From positions 1 to 25,375 of the forward strand of contig CAYLZW010000055.1 in NCBI GenBank assembly GCA_964388085.1: a DNA stretch of 25,375 bases, read 5' to 3'. Numbering within the stretch: position 1 is the stretch's first letter; each line of letters starts with the position of its first letter. Source of the stretch: CAYLZW01 sp964388085 (GTDB lineage Bacteria; Myxococcota; UBA727; CAYLZW01). The position numbers and the translations under genes are program-made. Below, piece after piece: positions 7,963 through 16,074 of the stretch. The notes beneath the pieces were generated by a model. That model saw only the letters and a program-made list of their open reading frames with translations. It was not told the DNA's origin and ran no database searches.

Positions 7963-9173
7963 CGCGCCGCCTGCTCCACGCCGCGCTCGGCCCGCTGCTC
8001 GCCACCGTCGTCGTGGCGTCGCCGCTGCACGCGCAGGATCGCGCCGCCGACGCGACCCCGGACGAGGCGCGCCGGGCGCAGATGGAGCAGCTGCGCGCCG
8101 AGCGCACGAACCAGATTCATTTGCAGGCCAATGACCTCGTCGACGAGCTGGTGTTCAGCTGGCTGTCGGCGCCCCCCTTCGCGAGCCCGACCGCCGTCGT
8201 CGTCGCGGACGTCATCGCGCCCATGAGCTACGGCAGCGGCTTCGAGGCGCTCGTCGAGAACCACCTCAGCACGGTGGTGTTGAAAAACCCCGGCAGCAAC
8301 GTCCAGCTCGCGCACTGCCCCGCCTGCACCGCGCTGGTGGTGCACTCCGACGCGACCGGCACCATCCTCGGCCGCGGCGTCGACCAGCCGAACGCGCTCG
8401 CGAAGCTGCGCGGGACCTCCGGCGCCGAGCACGCGCTGTTCCTCGACTTCGAGGCGGAGGGCACGGCGCTCGTGTTGCGCGCGCGCGTGACGAAGCTCGT
8501 CGAGGGCCTGCCCATCGTGTACGCGCGCACATTGTCGACCCGCACACAGAGCGCGGCGTTGCTGCGCAGCTCGAGCCGCCTCGTGTCGTCGGAGGAGGCG
8601 CGCGCGGAGTACCTCGCCATCCTCGAGCAGCGCGGTCCCTTCTCGGTGCCCGTGCGCTTCGCCTTGACCACGTTCGCGCCGGCGCCGGACGCCGCATTGC
8701 AGGTGCCGATTCCGATCCCGTGGATCCAGGTGGGCGTCGAGTACGCGATCACCTCCGCGCGCGCGTGGATGGGCAGCCTGACCATCGGCGGCACGTTCAT
8801 TCCGACGCTGCAGGCCGGCGGCATGGTCCAGGTGCGGGCGTCGCGCTTGTTGACGGGCGCGGAGATGTCCCTCACGCACCCGAACCTGTACGGCTTCGTG
8901 GGCGCCGGCATCGCCGTCTTGCAAGGGCAGACGGCGACGCTGCTCGGCGCTCAGTCGCCGACGGCGCCCGATCAATTCGGGCCCATCACCTCCTACCTGT
9001 CGCTGCAGACCGGCCTCGAGCTCCGCGTCAGCCGGCGCATCGGCGCCACGTTCTTCGTCGAGTCCCTGCCGACGCTCTACGGCACGGACACGGTGGGCAA
9101 CTATCTCGACAACGGTCCCCTCGAGTGGATCCCGGTGCACAGCATCGGCGTCGAAGCGAGCTTCGCGTTTTGA
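7959..9173 (+). CDS. Operon gene 3: secreted outer-membrane barrel-like protein with CPAC motif
   Basis: 404 residues if translation starts at the GTG at 7959, which overlaps the upstream stop as GTGA; a GTG at 7950 would add three residues. A signal peptide ends in LHA-QD near residue 24. The N-terminal domain (about 50-235) has C120-P-A-C123 and a following strand-rich section (HALFLDFEAEGTALVL). The C-terminal 160 residues alternate polar and aromatic/hydrophobic residues in short strands and end in SFAF; a terminal Phe is typical of outer-membrane beta barrels. The next gene shares the same plan and the C-x-A-C motif, so the two look like diverged duplicates. In order and type they parallel the GltB/GltA barrel pair. 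The barrel is inferred from sequence pattern only. Confidence 0.8.
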   Translation: MTRRLLHAALGPLLATVVVASPLHAQDRAADATPDEARRAQMEQLRAERTNQIHLQANDLVDELVFSWLSAPPFASPTAVVVADVIAPMSYGSGFEALVENHLSTVVLKNPGSNVQLAHCPACTALVVHSDATGTILGRGVDQPNALAKLRGTSGAEHALFLDFEAEGTALVLRARVTKLVEGLPIVYARTLSTRTQSAALLRSSSRLVSSEEARAEYLAILEQRGPFSVPVRFALTTFAPAPDAALQVPIPIPWIQVGVEYAITSARAWMGSLTIGGTFIPTLQAGGMVQVRASRLLTGAEMSLTHPNLYGFVGAGIAVLQGQTATLLGAQSPTAPDQFGPITSYLSLQTGLELRVSRRIGATFFVESLPTLYGTDTVGNYLDNGPLEWIPVHSIGVEASFAF

Positions 9174-10153
9174 GCGCGATCGACCGCCTCCTGTGCTCTC
9201 TCACGCTGCTGCTCGCGACGCTGGCGGCCCCGGCTGCGCTCGCGCAGCGCGACGCCACGGAGCAGGCGCTCGAGCGCTTCGAGGAGACCCTGACGCCGCA
9301 GGTCGAGGACGGTACCCTCGCGCCGCAAGGCATCGGCCCGCTGCTCCTCGTCGCGGCCACGCCCGCCTTCGAGCAGACGCGCGCCTGGTTCCCCGCCGCC
9401 GCTCTCGAGGCGGTGACGCGCGTGTTCGGCGCCGGCAACGTCAGGCTCTGCGAGGCGTGCATGAACCCACGCGTGCGCAGCGACGGCGGCAGCTTCGAAT
9501 ACAACACCTCCCTCACCTTGCCGGAGATCGCGCGCACCGATCGAGAGCTGCGGGGCCAGGGCGTCCCGGCGCGATCCGCCGTCTGGCTCGAAGAGACGCC
9601 GGGAGGCATCGCCGTGCGCATCGTGGCGCTCGACAACGCGCAGGTGTTGTTCTCGGGCAACTTCGACGGCCGCCAGCGCGAGCGCGTAAGCACCAATCGA
9701 GCCTTCAACGCCACGCTGGACCTCGGGCGGCGGCTGCGCGGCGAGAGCCTGACGCACATCCTGGTGGACGCGGCCGTGTTCCCCGGCCAGCACTTTTCGC
9801 TCGACGTCGTGGAGCAGTTCGGCGAGAGCAACGAACACCTCGCCGGGCTGACGTTCTCGCTGACCGACCCCATCGCCGGCATCGGCGGCGCCTATTATTA
9901 CGTGATTCAACCCGCGTGGAACCTGACCCTCGGCGCGCAGGCCGTGATGTCGGTGCCGACGGCGCTCGTGAACCTGATCGACGACTCGGGCGGCGTCAGC
10001 GATCCCTTCGACCCCCTGCTCACCGGCGTGCTGGTAGCGCGCATGCCCATCCCCTCGACGAACTTCGGCGTCGTGGCGATGGTGTCGACGAACCTCACCT
10101 TCGCGATCGGCCTTACCCTGATGAACATCTCCTTCCTCCCGGTGCTGCCATGA
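9170..10153 (+). CDS. Operon gene 4: secreted outer-membrane barrel-like protein with CEAC motif
   Basis: 327 residues from the TTG at 9170, which overlaps the upstream stop as TTGA. The frame is open further upstream, but only this start gives a clean signal peptide (hydrophobic core, ALA-QR cleavage near 26). The N-terminal domain carries C94-E-A-C97 followed by a strand-turn region with LRGQGVPARSAVWL, the counterpart of the equivalent segment in the preceding gene. From about 225 on, short amphipathic strands with many aromatic residues (GGAYYYVIQPAW) suggest membrane strands, though fewer than in gene 3. It ends in PVLP rather than Phe. The stop overlaps the next ATG (ATGA). The N-terminal domain might be related to CsgG/FlgO-like envelope folds, but I cannot establish that from sequence alone. 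Confidence 0.8.
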   Translation: MSAIDRLLCSLTLLLATLAAPAALAQRDATEQALERFEETLTPQVEDGTLAPQGIGPLLLVAATPAFEQTRAWFPAAALEAVTRVFGAGNVRLCEACMNPRVRSDGGSFEYNTSLTLPEIARTDRELRGQGVPARSAVWLEETPGGIAVRIVALDNAQVLFSGNFDGRQRERVSTNRAFNATLDLGRRLRGESLTHILVDAAVFPGQHFSLDVVEQFGESNEHLAGLTFSLTDPIAGIGGAYYYVIQPAWNLTLGAQAVMSVPTALVNLIDDSGGVSDPFDPLLTGVLVARMPIPSTNFGVVAMVSTNLTFAIGLTLMNISFLPVLP

Positions 10154-10800
10154 GCGCGCGTCCCCAGCAGGGCCTGCTCCTCCTCGTCCTCGCCGCGCTG
10201 CTCGGCAGCGGCTGCGCCGCGCGCAACTACACCTACTACCTGGTCGAGCCCGAGCCGGTGCGAAACCCCGCGCTCAGCGAGGACGAGACGCTGCAGCGCC
10301 CGTTCGCGTACGGCTCGACGACCACGATGAAGGTGCGCTGGAACGACGGGGACGTGCTGACCGAGATCGACGTACCGATGCTCTCGTCGGGGCAGCGCAT
10401 CGTCATCGAGCACGCCTCGGATCGCACCGGCGTGGAGGCGCTGCCTACCACGACGGTCGTGCCGCCGCCGCCGACGGCCGCGGATGCGGCGCTGGTGGAG
10501 GCCTATCGCTCGCGCGGGCTGCGCGTGAATGACGACGCGGCGCAGGTGAGCATCGCGCAGACCAACGAGCGCATGAAAGAGGCCATCAACAACGGCAACT
10601 ACGCCCTCGCGCTCGAGCTCGCCGAGCTGGTGCTCGCGCGGTACCCGTCGCACCCGCAGTTCTTGCGCGCCAAAGCGTCGCTGCTGCTGCTCATGGGCGA
10701 GCGGCAGAAGGCCATTGAAGTCTACGAGAAGGCGGAGTCCATCGAGAGCGACCCCGCCGTACGCCAGAAGCTGGATGAGCTCCAATCGAGCGAGCCCTGA
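10150..10800 (+). CDS. Operon gene 5: TPR-containing lipoprotein
   Basis: 216 residues from the ATG at 10150 (ATGA overlap with the upstream stop). The signal peptide has lipobox GSGC (Cys at about 20). The first 100 residues after it are strand-rich. After a short Pro-rich turn (VVPPPPT, near 105) the rest is helical. From about 138 to 212 there are at least two tetratricopeptide-like helix pairs (YALALELAELVLARYPSHP, then AKASLLLLMGERQKAIEVY), which usually form protein-protein docking surfaces. The MotA-like gene follows after 32 bases, the largest gap in this operon. By type it parallels the TPR proteins GltC or GltE of the Myxococcus gliding complex. A role as an assembly or docking lipoprotein is inferred. 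Confidence 0.83.
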   Translation: MSARPQQGLLLLVLAALLGSGCAARNYTYYLVEPEPVRNPALSEDETLQRPFAYGSTTTMKVRWNDGDVLTEIDVPMLSSGQRIVIEHASDRTGVEALPTTTVVPPPPTAADAALVEAYRSRGLRVNDDAAQVSIAQTNERMKEAINNGNYALALELAELVLARYPSHPQFLRAKASLLLLMGERQKAIEVYEKAESIESDPAVRQKLDELQSSEP

Positions 10801-10832
10801 TCGAGTGAACCTGAGCGGGCTAGGCAACACCA

Positions 10833-11540
10833 ATGCAGATCATCGGATTCGCCGTTCTTCTCTTCGTCCTCTGGTTCGGTTTCAAGGACCGCTCCGGAGA
10901 CGTCATCTCCGCGTTCGACCCACACGCGCTGACCATGGTCCTCGGGGGCTGCGCGTCGGCGGTGCTCATCAGCTCGAGCTCGAAGAACGCGCTCATGACC
11001 GTCATCGGCCTCGGCGAGCTCATCCCCGGCCTGCGCCGGTTCTCGAAGCGGACCCGGCGCCTCGAGGAGGATCGCGAGAAGCTCGTGCAGCTCTGGCGCG
11101 AGGGTAAGCGCAGCGCGGCCTCCGAGGTGGCCGCGGCGAGCAGCTCGCCCGCGGTCGGCAAGATGCTCGACCTCATCTTGAGCCGCTCGCGCCCCGCCGT
11201 GAGCGCCAGCACCTTCCTCGAGCTGCGCCACGACGAGATCGCCCACTGGCAGCCCATCGTGCACAATTGGGAGATGCTCTCGAAGCTCGGGCCGGCGTTC
11301 GGCATGGTCGGCACCATCACCGGCATGGTTCAGCTGTTCAAGAACATGAGCTCGACGAACCTGAACATCGGCGCGGCCATGTCGCTGGCGCTGCTCGCGA
11401 CGCTCTATGGCGTCGCCTTCGGCGCGGGCGTGGCCGGCCCCATCAGCACCTATCTGAACGGGCTGCTCGACGACCGCCTGGGCTGCCTCGAGCGCTGCGA
11501 GCAGAGCGTCAACGAGCTCGTCTCGCGGGCGGAGCTCTGA
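10833..11540 (+). CDS. Operon gene 6: MotA-family proton-channel (stator) subunit
   Basis: 235 residues. MotA/TolQ/ExbB proteins form the pentameric channel ring around a MotB/TolR/ExbD dimer and turn ion flow into motion. Four membrane segments are visible: about 1-17, 31-48, 150-170 and 178-206, with a cytoplasmic loop (50-145) between the second and third, the MotA arrangement. DPHALTMVLGG near 29-39 matches the conserved second-helix start. PAFGMVGTITGMVQ (from P154) and the following ALLATLYG segment are diagnostic. P154 and P203 are 49 residues apart, the same distance as the essential P173 and P222 of E. coli MotA. The ATG is the first possible start, since an in-frame TAG lies at 10818. 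MotB follows after one base. It is shorter than flagellar MotA (about 295), mainly in the cytoplasmic loop. Confidence 0.93.
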   Translation: MQIIGFAVLLFVLWFGFKDRSGDVISAFDPHALTMVLGGCASAVLISSSSKNALMTVIGLGELIPGLRRFSKRTRRLEEDREKLVQLWREGKRSAASEVAAASSSPAVGKMLDLILSRSRPAVSASTFLELRHDEIAHWQPIVHNWEMLSKLGPAFGMVGTITGMVQLFKNMSSTNLNIGAAMSLALLATLYGVAFGAGVAGPISTYLNGLLDDRLGCLERCEQSVNELVSRAEL

Positions 11541-11541
11541 G

Positions 11542-12168
11542 ATGCAGCGCCGTCGATCCGCCCAGGAGGACTCGTGGCTCTTGAGCTACGCGGACCTCAT
11601 CACGAACCTGCTGCTGTTCTTCGTCGTGCTGCTGAGCGCGGCGAGCATCAGCACGTCGAAGATGCAGCAGATCGCCAAGGCGGTCTCCGGCGAGGAGGCG
11701 CCCGAGAGCCTCGAGGCGATCAAGGAGCAGATCGACAAGCGCATCGCGGAGATGGCGCTCGAGGACGTCGTGCGCACGGATCTCACCGACGACGGCCTGA
11801 AGCTCTCGCTCAACTCGGGCCTGGTGTTCGCGTCGGGCGAGGCGCGCGTGGAGCCCCCCATGGAGGCCACGGTCGCCGCCATGCTCGAGGTGCTCGCGCC
11901 CTACTCCGCGAAGTATTCGTTCGCCGTCGAGGGGCACACGGACTCGATCCCGGTCTCCCCGAACAGCCGCTACGCGAGCAATTGGGAGCTCAGCACCGCC
12001 CGCGCCATCGCCGTGCGCGATCGGCTCGAGAAGACCGGCGTCGACGCGAACCGCATCCGCGTCGAGGGTTACGCCGACACCCGCCCGCTCCCGCCGGAAT
12101 CGCTGATCGGCGTCGATCCAGAAGAACAACGCGCGCGCCATCGACGCGTCATCGTCCGGGTCTACTGA
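11542..12168 (+). CDS. Operon gene 7: MotB-family stator subunit with OmpA-like peptidoglycan-binding domain
   Basis: 208 residues. A basic N-terminus leads into one transmembrane helix (about 12-35) with SYADLITN. Asp18 stands where the proton-carrying Asp32 of E. coli MotB lies. After a short linker (36-85) comes an OmpA/MotB domain with GHTD at 131-134, NWELSTARA at 147-155 and GYADTRP at 176-182, all hallmarks of peptidoglycan anchoring. This separates it from TolR, ExbD and AglS, which lack that domain. It is about 100 residues shorter than E. coli MotB, so the plug and linker region is compact. It is coupled to the MotA-like gene (one-base gap) and overlaps the next start as TGATG. It should act with the MotA-like protein as an anchored stator. 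Confidence 0.95.
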   Translation: MQRRRSAQEDSWLLSYADLITNLLLFFVVLLSAASISTSKMQQIAKAVSGEEAPESLEAIKEQIDKRIAEMALEDVVRTDLTDDGLKLSLNSGLVFASGEARVEPPMEATVAAMLEVLAPYSAKYSFAVEGHTDSIPVSPNSRYASNWELSTARAIAVRDRLEKTGVDANRIRVEGYADTRPLPPESLIGVDPEEQRARHRRVIVRVY

Positions 12169-13982
12169 TGAACCAACTGTCGCTGCCCCTCTCGATCTCG
12201 CTCACCCTGCTCGTCACGGCGCTCGCGTCGACGGGCGCCACGGCGCGCGGCGTGCCTACGCGCAGCATCCCGCCGTCGGTGCTGATGGACGTGCGCGTGG
12301 TCGAGAACGAGTTCCGGGCCGCTCTCGCCAATGACTGCGCGCCCGAACGCTGCTTCTTGAAGGGCTGCGTTTACGAGAGCCACATCACCCTCGACCAGCC
12401 GCGCTCGGCGTCGCTGCCGGGCCTGCCGGCCGACGAGGGCCCGGGCAGCGTCGAGCCGCAGGAGTTTTTGACGCGCGCCCGCTGCGAGTTCACGCACGAG
12501 AAGACGGTGAGCCAGGCAGACGTGGCCAAGCTCGCGAGCAGGCTCGAGAAGCGCCTCTCGCACGGTTGGTTGACGGTGTCGGTGGACCCGCAGGCGCTCG
12601 AGCCCATCCCGAAGAGCCTCGCGGAGCCGGAGCCCGAGGAGGAAGAAGCGGACGACGCCGACGAGATCGCCGAGCCCGTCGTGCCGCCGCCGCCCCCGGA
12701 GCTGACGACGAAGCTCGCCATGGGCCAGTTGTGGGAGGAGCTGCTGCCGCATTCGCCGTGGATGCTGGCGATCTTTCTGCTCACGCTGGCGCTGCTCGTC
12801 ATCATCTGGGCCAGCCGGCGCCTCGGCGCGCCGAGCCTCGAGGAGCGGCTCATGGAGTCCCAGCTCCTGCAGAACGCGGGCACAGCCTCCGGCGACGCGG
12901 CCGGCGACGCGAACGAGGCCGAGGCGGCGGTGCGAGACGCCGGCGAGGACGCCTTCGCCGCGGAGCAGGAGAGCCTGTGGAATGAGCGGCTCGACCGCGT
13001 CGCGCCCGAGGACGGCGACGTCATCGCCCGCCTCTTGCGCGAGTGGCTGAAGCGCGGCGATTACCCGATGCTGGCGCGGGCGCTGCTCGTGTTCGGCGAC
13101 CGGGTCTCGAAGGCGTTCGACGCCGCGCCCGAGCTGGCGCTCAAGAAGGTGGACTTCGCCGCCTATTTCCGCGACGTCGACGAAGCCTCCCTGCCCTCGC
13201 GCGCGAAATTCTTTCGCGAGCTGAACCAGCAGTCCATGGCGTCGCTGCTGCTGTCGCAGGACGACGTGCGCCTGTACCGCAGCCTGCGCGAGGACTTCGG
13301 CGCCAGCGGCTTCGTCAGCCTCATGCGGGACGTGCCCGCGCGGTATGCAGCGCTGTTGTTCGCGCTAGCCGATTACGAGCAACAGAATGAGATCGCGGGC
13401 ATGCTCTCGTCGGAGCTGCGCTCGTCGGTGGCCGCGGAGCTCTTGCACTCGAACCGCATCTCGCTGCGAGAGAGCGCCTACCTCGCGGCCTGCGTCGAGG
13501 CCGTGCGCGAAGGGCAGCCGCTGCCGCACGCCCCCACGGCGACGACGCACCGGGAGCACGGGCCTTCACTCGACAGCGCGACGGCGCTCTCGGCGCTGCT
13601 GCCCTATCTCGCCGGCGCCGAACGCGCCGCGCTGTTCCACCAGGAGGGCAGCCAGAGCAACGGCTCGGTGCCGCATTGGTACGAAGACATCGTCTTCGGG
13701 CACATGCTGACGGCGCTCGACCCGGAGGTGCGCGACGACCTGCTGCTCGAGGTCGACATTCGCGGCTTGTCGGCCTGGCTGCGCATGCAGCAGCCGGCGT
13801 GGCGCAAGGCCTTCATCGTCGAGCTCTCGGCGCCGCTGCAGAACGCCATCGCGAACAGCCAGGCGGCGACGTCGCGTACGGAGCAGATACGCTGGGCAAA
13901 GCGCGGGCACGACGAGCTCGGCACCGCGCTGAAGGGCGCATACTCGCAGCGTGGGGTCCGCTTTGTGGACCTTGTCGCCTGA
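12168..13982 (+). CDS. Operon gene 8: FliF-like topology membrane protein with FliG-like cytoplasmic region
   Basis: 604 residues from the ATG at 12168 (TGATG overlap with MotB). Seen: a hydrophobic N-terminal signal or anchor (1-27); a periplasmic domain (28-165) with four Cys, three of them in CAPERCFLKGC; an acidic and Pro-rich linker (about 145-185); a transmembrane helix at 198-218; a 50-residue linker; and a helical cytoplasmic region from about 270. Residues 388-430 (DVPARYAALLFALADYEQQ...) resemble the FliG middle domain 'hP..hAl.L..L'. Residues 465-604 resemble FliG-C: EDIV near 510, LLLEVD at 525-530 matching FliG 'LL.EVD', and a following WRKAF like 'LREKF'. Overall it looks like a FliF-FliG fusion, although the periplasmic part is not recognisable as FliF. 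By eye, FliG K264 aligns with Arg, but D288/D289 are not conserved. Placement beside MotAB suggests the stator's partner. The function is inference. Confidence 0.72.
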   Translation: MNQLSLPLSISLTLLVTALASTGATARGVPTRSIPPSVLMDVRVVENEFRAALANDCAPERCFLKGCVYESHITLDQPRSASLPGLPADEGPGSVEPQEFLTRARCEFTHEKTVSQADVAKLASRLEKRLSHGWLTVSVDPQALEPIPKSLAEPEPEEEEADDADEIAEPVVPPPPPELTTKLAMGQLWEELLPHSPWMLAIFLLTLALLVIIWASRRLGAPSLEERLMESQLLQNAGTASGDAAGDANEAEAAVRDAGEDAFAAEQESLWNERLDRVAPEDGDVIARLLREWLKRGDYPMLARALLVFGDRVSKAFDAAPELALKKVDFAAYFRDVDEASLPSRAKFFRELNQQSMASLLLSQDDVRLYRSLREDFGASGFVSLMRDVPARYAALLFALADYEQQNEIAGMLSSELRSSVAAELLHSNRISLRESAYLAACVEAVREGQPLPHAPTATTHREHGPSLDSATALSALLPYLAGAERAALFHQEGSQSNGSVPHWYEDIVFGHMLTALDPEVRDDLLLEVDIRGLSAWLRMQQPAWRKAFIVELSAPLQNAIANSQAATSRTEQIRWAKRGHDELGTALKGAYSQRGVRFVDLVA

Positions 13983-13995
13983 GCGGAGCCCTCGC

Positions 13996-16074
13996 GTGGT
14001 CGAGGGCCGACGCGGTCACCCTGGCGCCCCGGCGAGGTGGGGCGGCGTTGGCGTCGCCCTGTGTCTGCTCCTGTTCGCGACCGCGTGCGACTTCCGCCTC
14101 GGCGTCTATCCCTGGCAGGTGCGTGTGCCGATCGAGAACGTGAACGCGCGCTTCGTCATCGCCGACCTGACCTGGTTCGAGGAGGAGCAGACGCTCTTCG
14201 TCTTCTATCAGGTGGACGCCGATCAGGGGCTGTCGGACGCGTCCGAGATCGAGCTCTCGTTTCGCACCGACGAGGTCGAGCAGCCGTTCATCGACCTGCA
14301 GAGCCTGCCGCCCGTGCACGAGCACCTCTCGGTGCGCTGCGGTGAGCGCAGCTTGTGTGGCAGCTACAGCACGCGCGTCGAGCTCATGCCGCGCGACGTC
14401 GAGCTGCAGCTGCGCTATCACCGCGACGGGGAGCTGGTGCTCGACGCGGCCGAGGACGTGCACATCGTCGCCGCGGGCGCGCCGAACAACAGCCGCAGCG
14501 CCGTCCTCTACGGCGTGTTCAACGAACAGAACACGCACGTGCAGTGGCGCCTGCGACATCAATTTCCCGGCATCCGCAACGAGCACGCACAAGCGCTCGG
14601 CCTCCGTCGCGAGCTCATTCTCGACGACGTCCGCTACGGGACGCTCGAGGGCGCGCGAGAGATCTTCCTGGCCAATTCGTACGGCTACGGGCTCTCCCCC
14701 GCCTGCCCGGACGACTTCGCGGCGCACGACAACAGCGAGCTAAGCACTTTCGAGCGGGCGATCTTCGACGAGAACGCGCTCCCCATCGAGAGCTCGACGG
14801 CCGCGCACGCCTGCGCCGCGGCGACCGTGACGGACGCGCGCGGAGAGTTCACGACGACCGCCTGGGCCCGGAAGAACCCGCAGATCCGCGAGGCCTTTCC
14901 CGCGCTGCAGACGCCCATTCGAGAGAACCAGCCGGTGTCGTTCTTCCTGGAGGTCTGTGGCGACCCGCGCCCCGAGCTGCACCGCGCCATGCAGATGCAG
15001 CGCCTGTCGCTCTCGGAGTCCGACGTGGTCTGCATCGACGATTTCGCCACGCTCGACTTCCCCTCGCGCCTGGCGACGCTGCTGACGGAGCGGATCGATC
15101 AGCGCCGCGCCCTCGGCGCCGACATGGTGCTCGTGCTCGCCCTGAGCCGCCCCAATGTCCGCGGCGTCGCTCAGGCGGTGGAGGCGGCCCTCGGCCTGCT
15201 GCTGCCGCTCGAGAACCAAACGAGCTCGCCGCACGTGAGCGGCGCGTTCGTCTTCGACTCCGTCGACTACACCATCGGCTCGCCGGAGGTCGCGCGCCTG
15301 ACCCTCTGGTGCCCGTCTTCTCCCCTCGGGCCCGACCTCGATGCCGTGGGCGACACCTCGCTGCGCTCCTGCGCGCTGCAGACTCCCTTCCCGCTCGCGC
15401 TCGGAGACTTCTCGCTCAGCTCGCTGCCCATCCTGCCGACGGAGACGCAGTTCGAGAACTTCGTCGAGGAGTACGGCCCGCAGCAGGCAGGGCGCGTGAC
15501 CGACCTGAGCTTCCGCGCGCCCATTCGGACGGCGACGTCGACGAACGTCCCGGTGGGCGACTTCGGCGTCGCGACCTTCTTCAATGAGGAGGCCATCTCG
15601 GCGGCGCCGGCGGACGCGTTCTCCTACTGCGCGCTCGCGGACACCGGCCTCGTCGTGTTCCGGGTCGAGGGCCTGGCCGAGGTGCTGCCGCTCTCGGTGC
15701 TCGGCGAGGTGCACGCGGTCTTCCCCATGCCGCGCTACGAGCTCGGCCTGTTCTGGGACTTTCCCTTTCTGCTGCAGCTCAACTACGAGTCGAGGCTCGC
15801 CGCGGCCGTCGAGCTGCCGGAAGAGATCCCCTTCATCGCGTCCTTCGGCCTCGGCACGCCCGCGGAGGAGTATCTCGGCGGCCTGCAATGGACGGCCGAG
15901 CAGTTCGAGGTCGGCGCGGCGCTCTCGCAATGCACGCGCTTTTGCGACCACCCGACGTTCGGCTCCTCGGGCGTGTACAACGTCGGGGAGCTGTTCTTCG
16001 AGAGCTACCCCGCCCGCTGTTACCGGCCCGTCTTCCCCGAGCTGGGGGACGGCGGCTTCCCCACCGATCCATGA
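13996..16074 (+). CDS. Operon gene 9: large lipoprotein of unknown family
   Basis: 692 residues from the GTG at 13996, chosen because GGAG lies seven bases upstream and the signal peptide (core VGVALCLLLF, lipobox ATAC, Cys at about 31) is then of normal length. A GTG at 13951 is also possible. The mature protein starts with an immunoglobulin-like strand pattern (VNARFVIADLTWFEEEQ, then VFYQVDA) and contains many Cys (for example RCGERSLC near 116-123), suggesting disulfides. A central segment (about 350-420) alternates helix and strand (LGADMVLVLALSRP) and could be an enzyme-like or von Willebrand-like fold. The C-terminal third is strand-rich. No known family was recognised. Its position after the FliG-like protein and before a barrel suggests a periplasmic or outer-membrane component of the same complex. 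Confidence 0.8.
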   Translation: MVEGRRGHPGAPARWGGVGVALCLLLFATACDFRLGVYPWQVRVPIENVNARFVIADLTWFEEEQTLFVFYQVDADQGLSDASEIELSFRTDEVEQPFIDLQSLPPVHEHLSVRCGERSLCGSYSTRVELMPRDVELQLRYHRDGELVLDAAEDVHIVAAGAPNNSRSAVLYGVFNEQNTHVQWRLRHQFPGIRNEHAQALGLRRELILDDVRYGTLEGAREIFLANSYGYGLSPACPDDFAAHDNSELSTFERAIFDENALPIESSTAAHACAAATVTDARGEFTTTAWARKNPQIREAFPALQTPIRENQPVSFFLEVCGDPRPELHRAMQMQRLSLSESDVVCIDDFATLDFPSRLATLLTERIDQRRALGADMVLVLALSRPNVRGVAQAVEAALGLLLPLENQTSSPHVSGAFVFDSVDYTIGSPEVARLTLWCPSSPLGPDLDAVGDTSLRSCALQTPFPLALGDFSLSSLPILPTETQFENFVEEYGPQQAGRVTDLSFRAPIRTATSTNVPVGDFGVATFFNEEAISAAPADAFSYCALADTGLVVFRVEGLAEVLPLSVLGEVHAVFPMPRYELGLFWDFPFLLQLNYESRLAAAVELPEEIPFIASFGLGTPAEEYLGGLQWTAEQFEVGAALSQCTRFCDHPTFGSSGVYNVGELFFESYPARCYRPVFPELGDGGFPTDP

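Noticed and set aside
10833..12168. Zorya-type anti-phage system (ZorA/ZorB are MotA/MotB-like)
   Set aside because: The MotA-like protein lacks the long ZorA tail, and no helicase, ZorC or nuclease-like partner is nearby; the neighbours are envelope proteins.
10833..12168. TolQR or ExbBD pair for TonB-dependent uptake
   Set aside because: The second protein has a MotB-type OmpA peptidoglycan-binding domain and the first has MotA-type four-helix layout and prolines.
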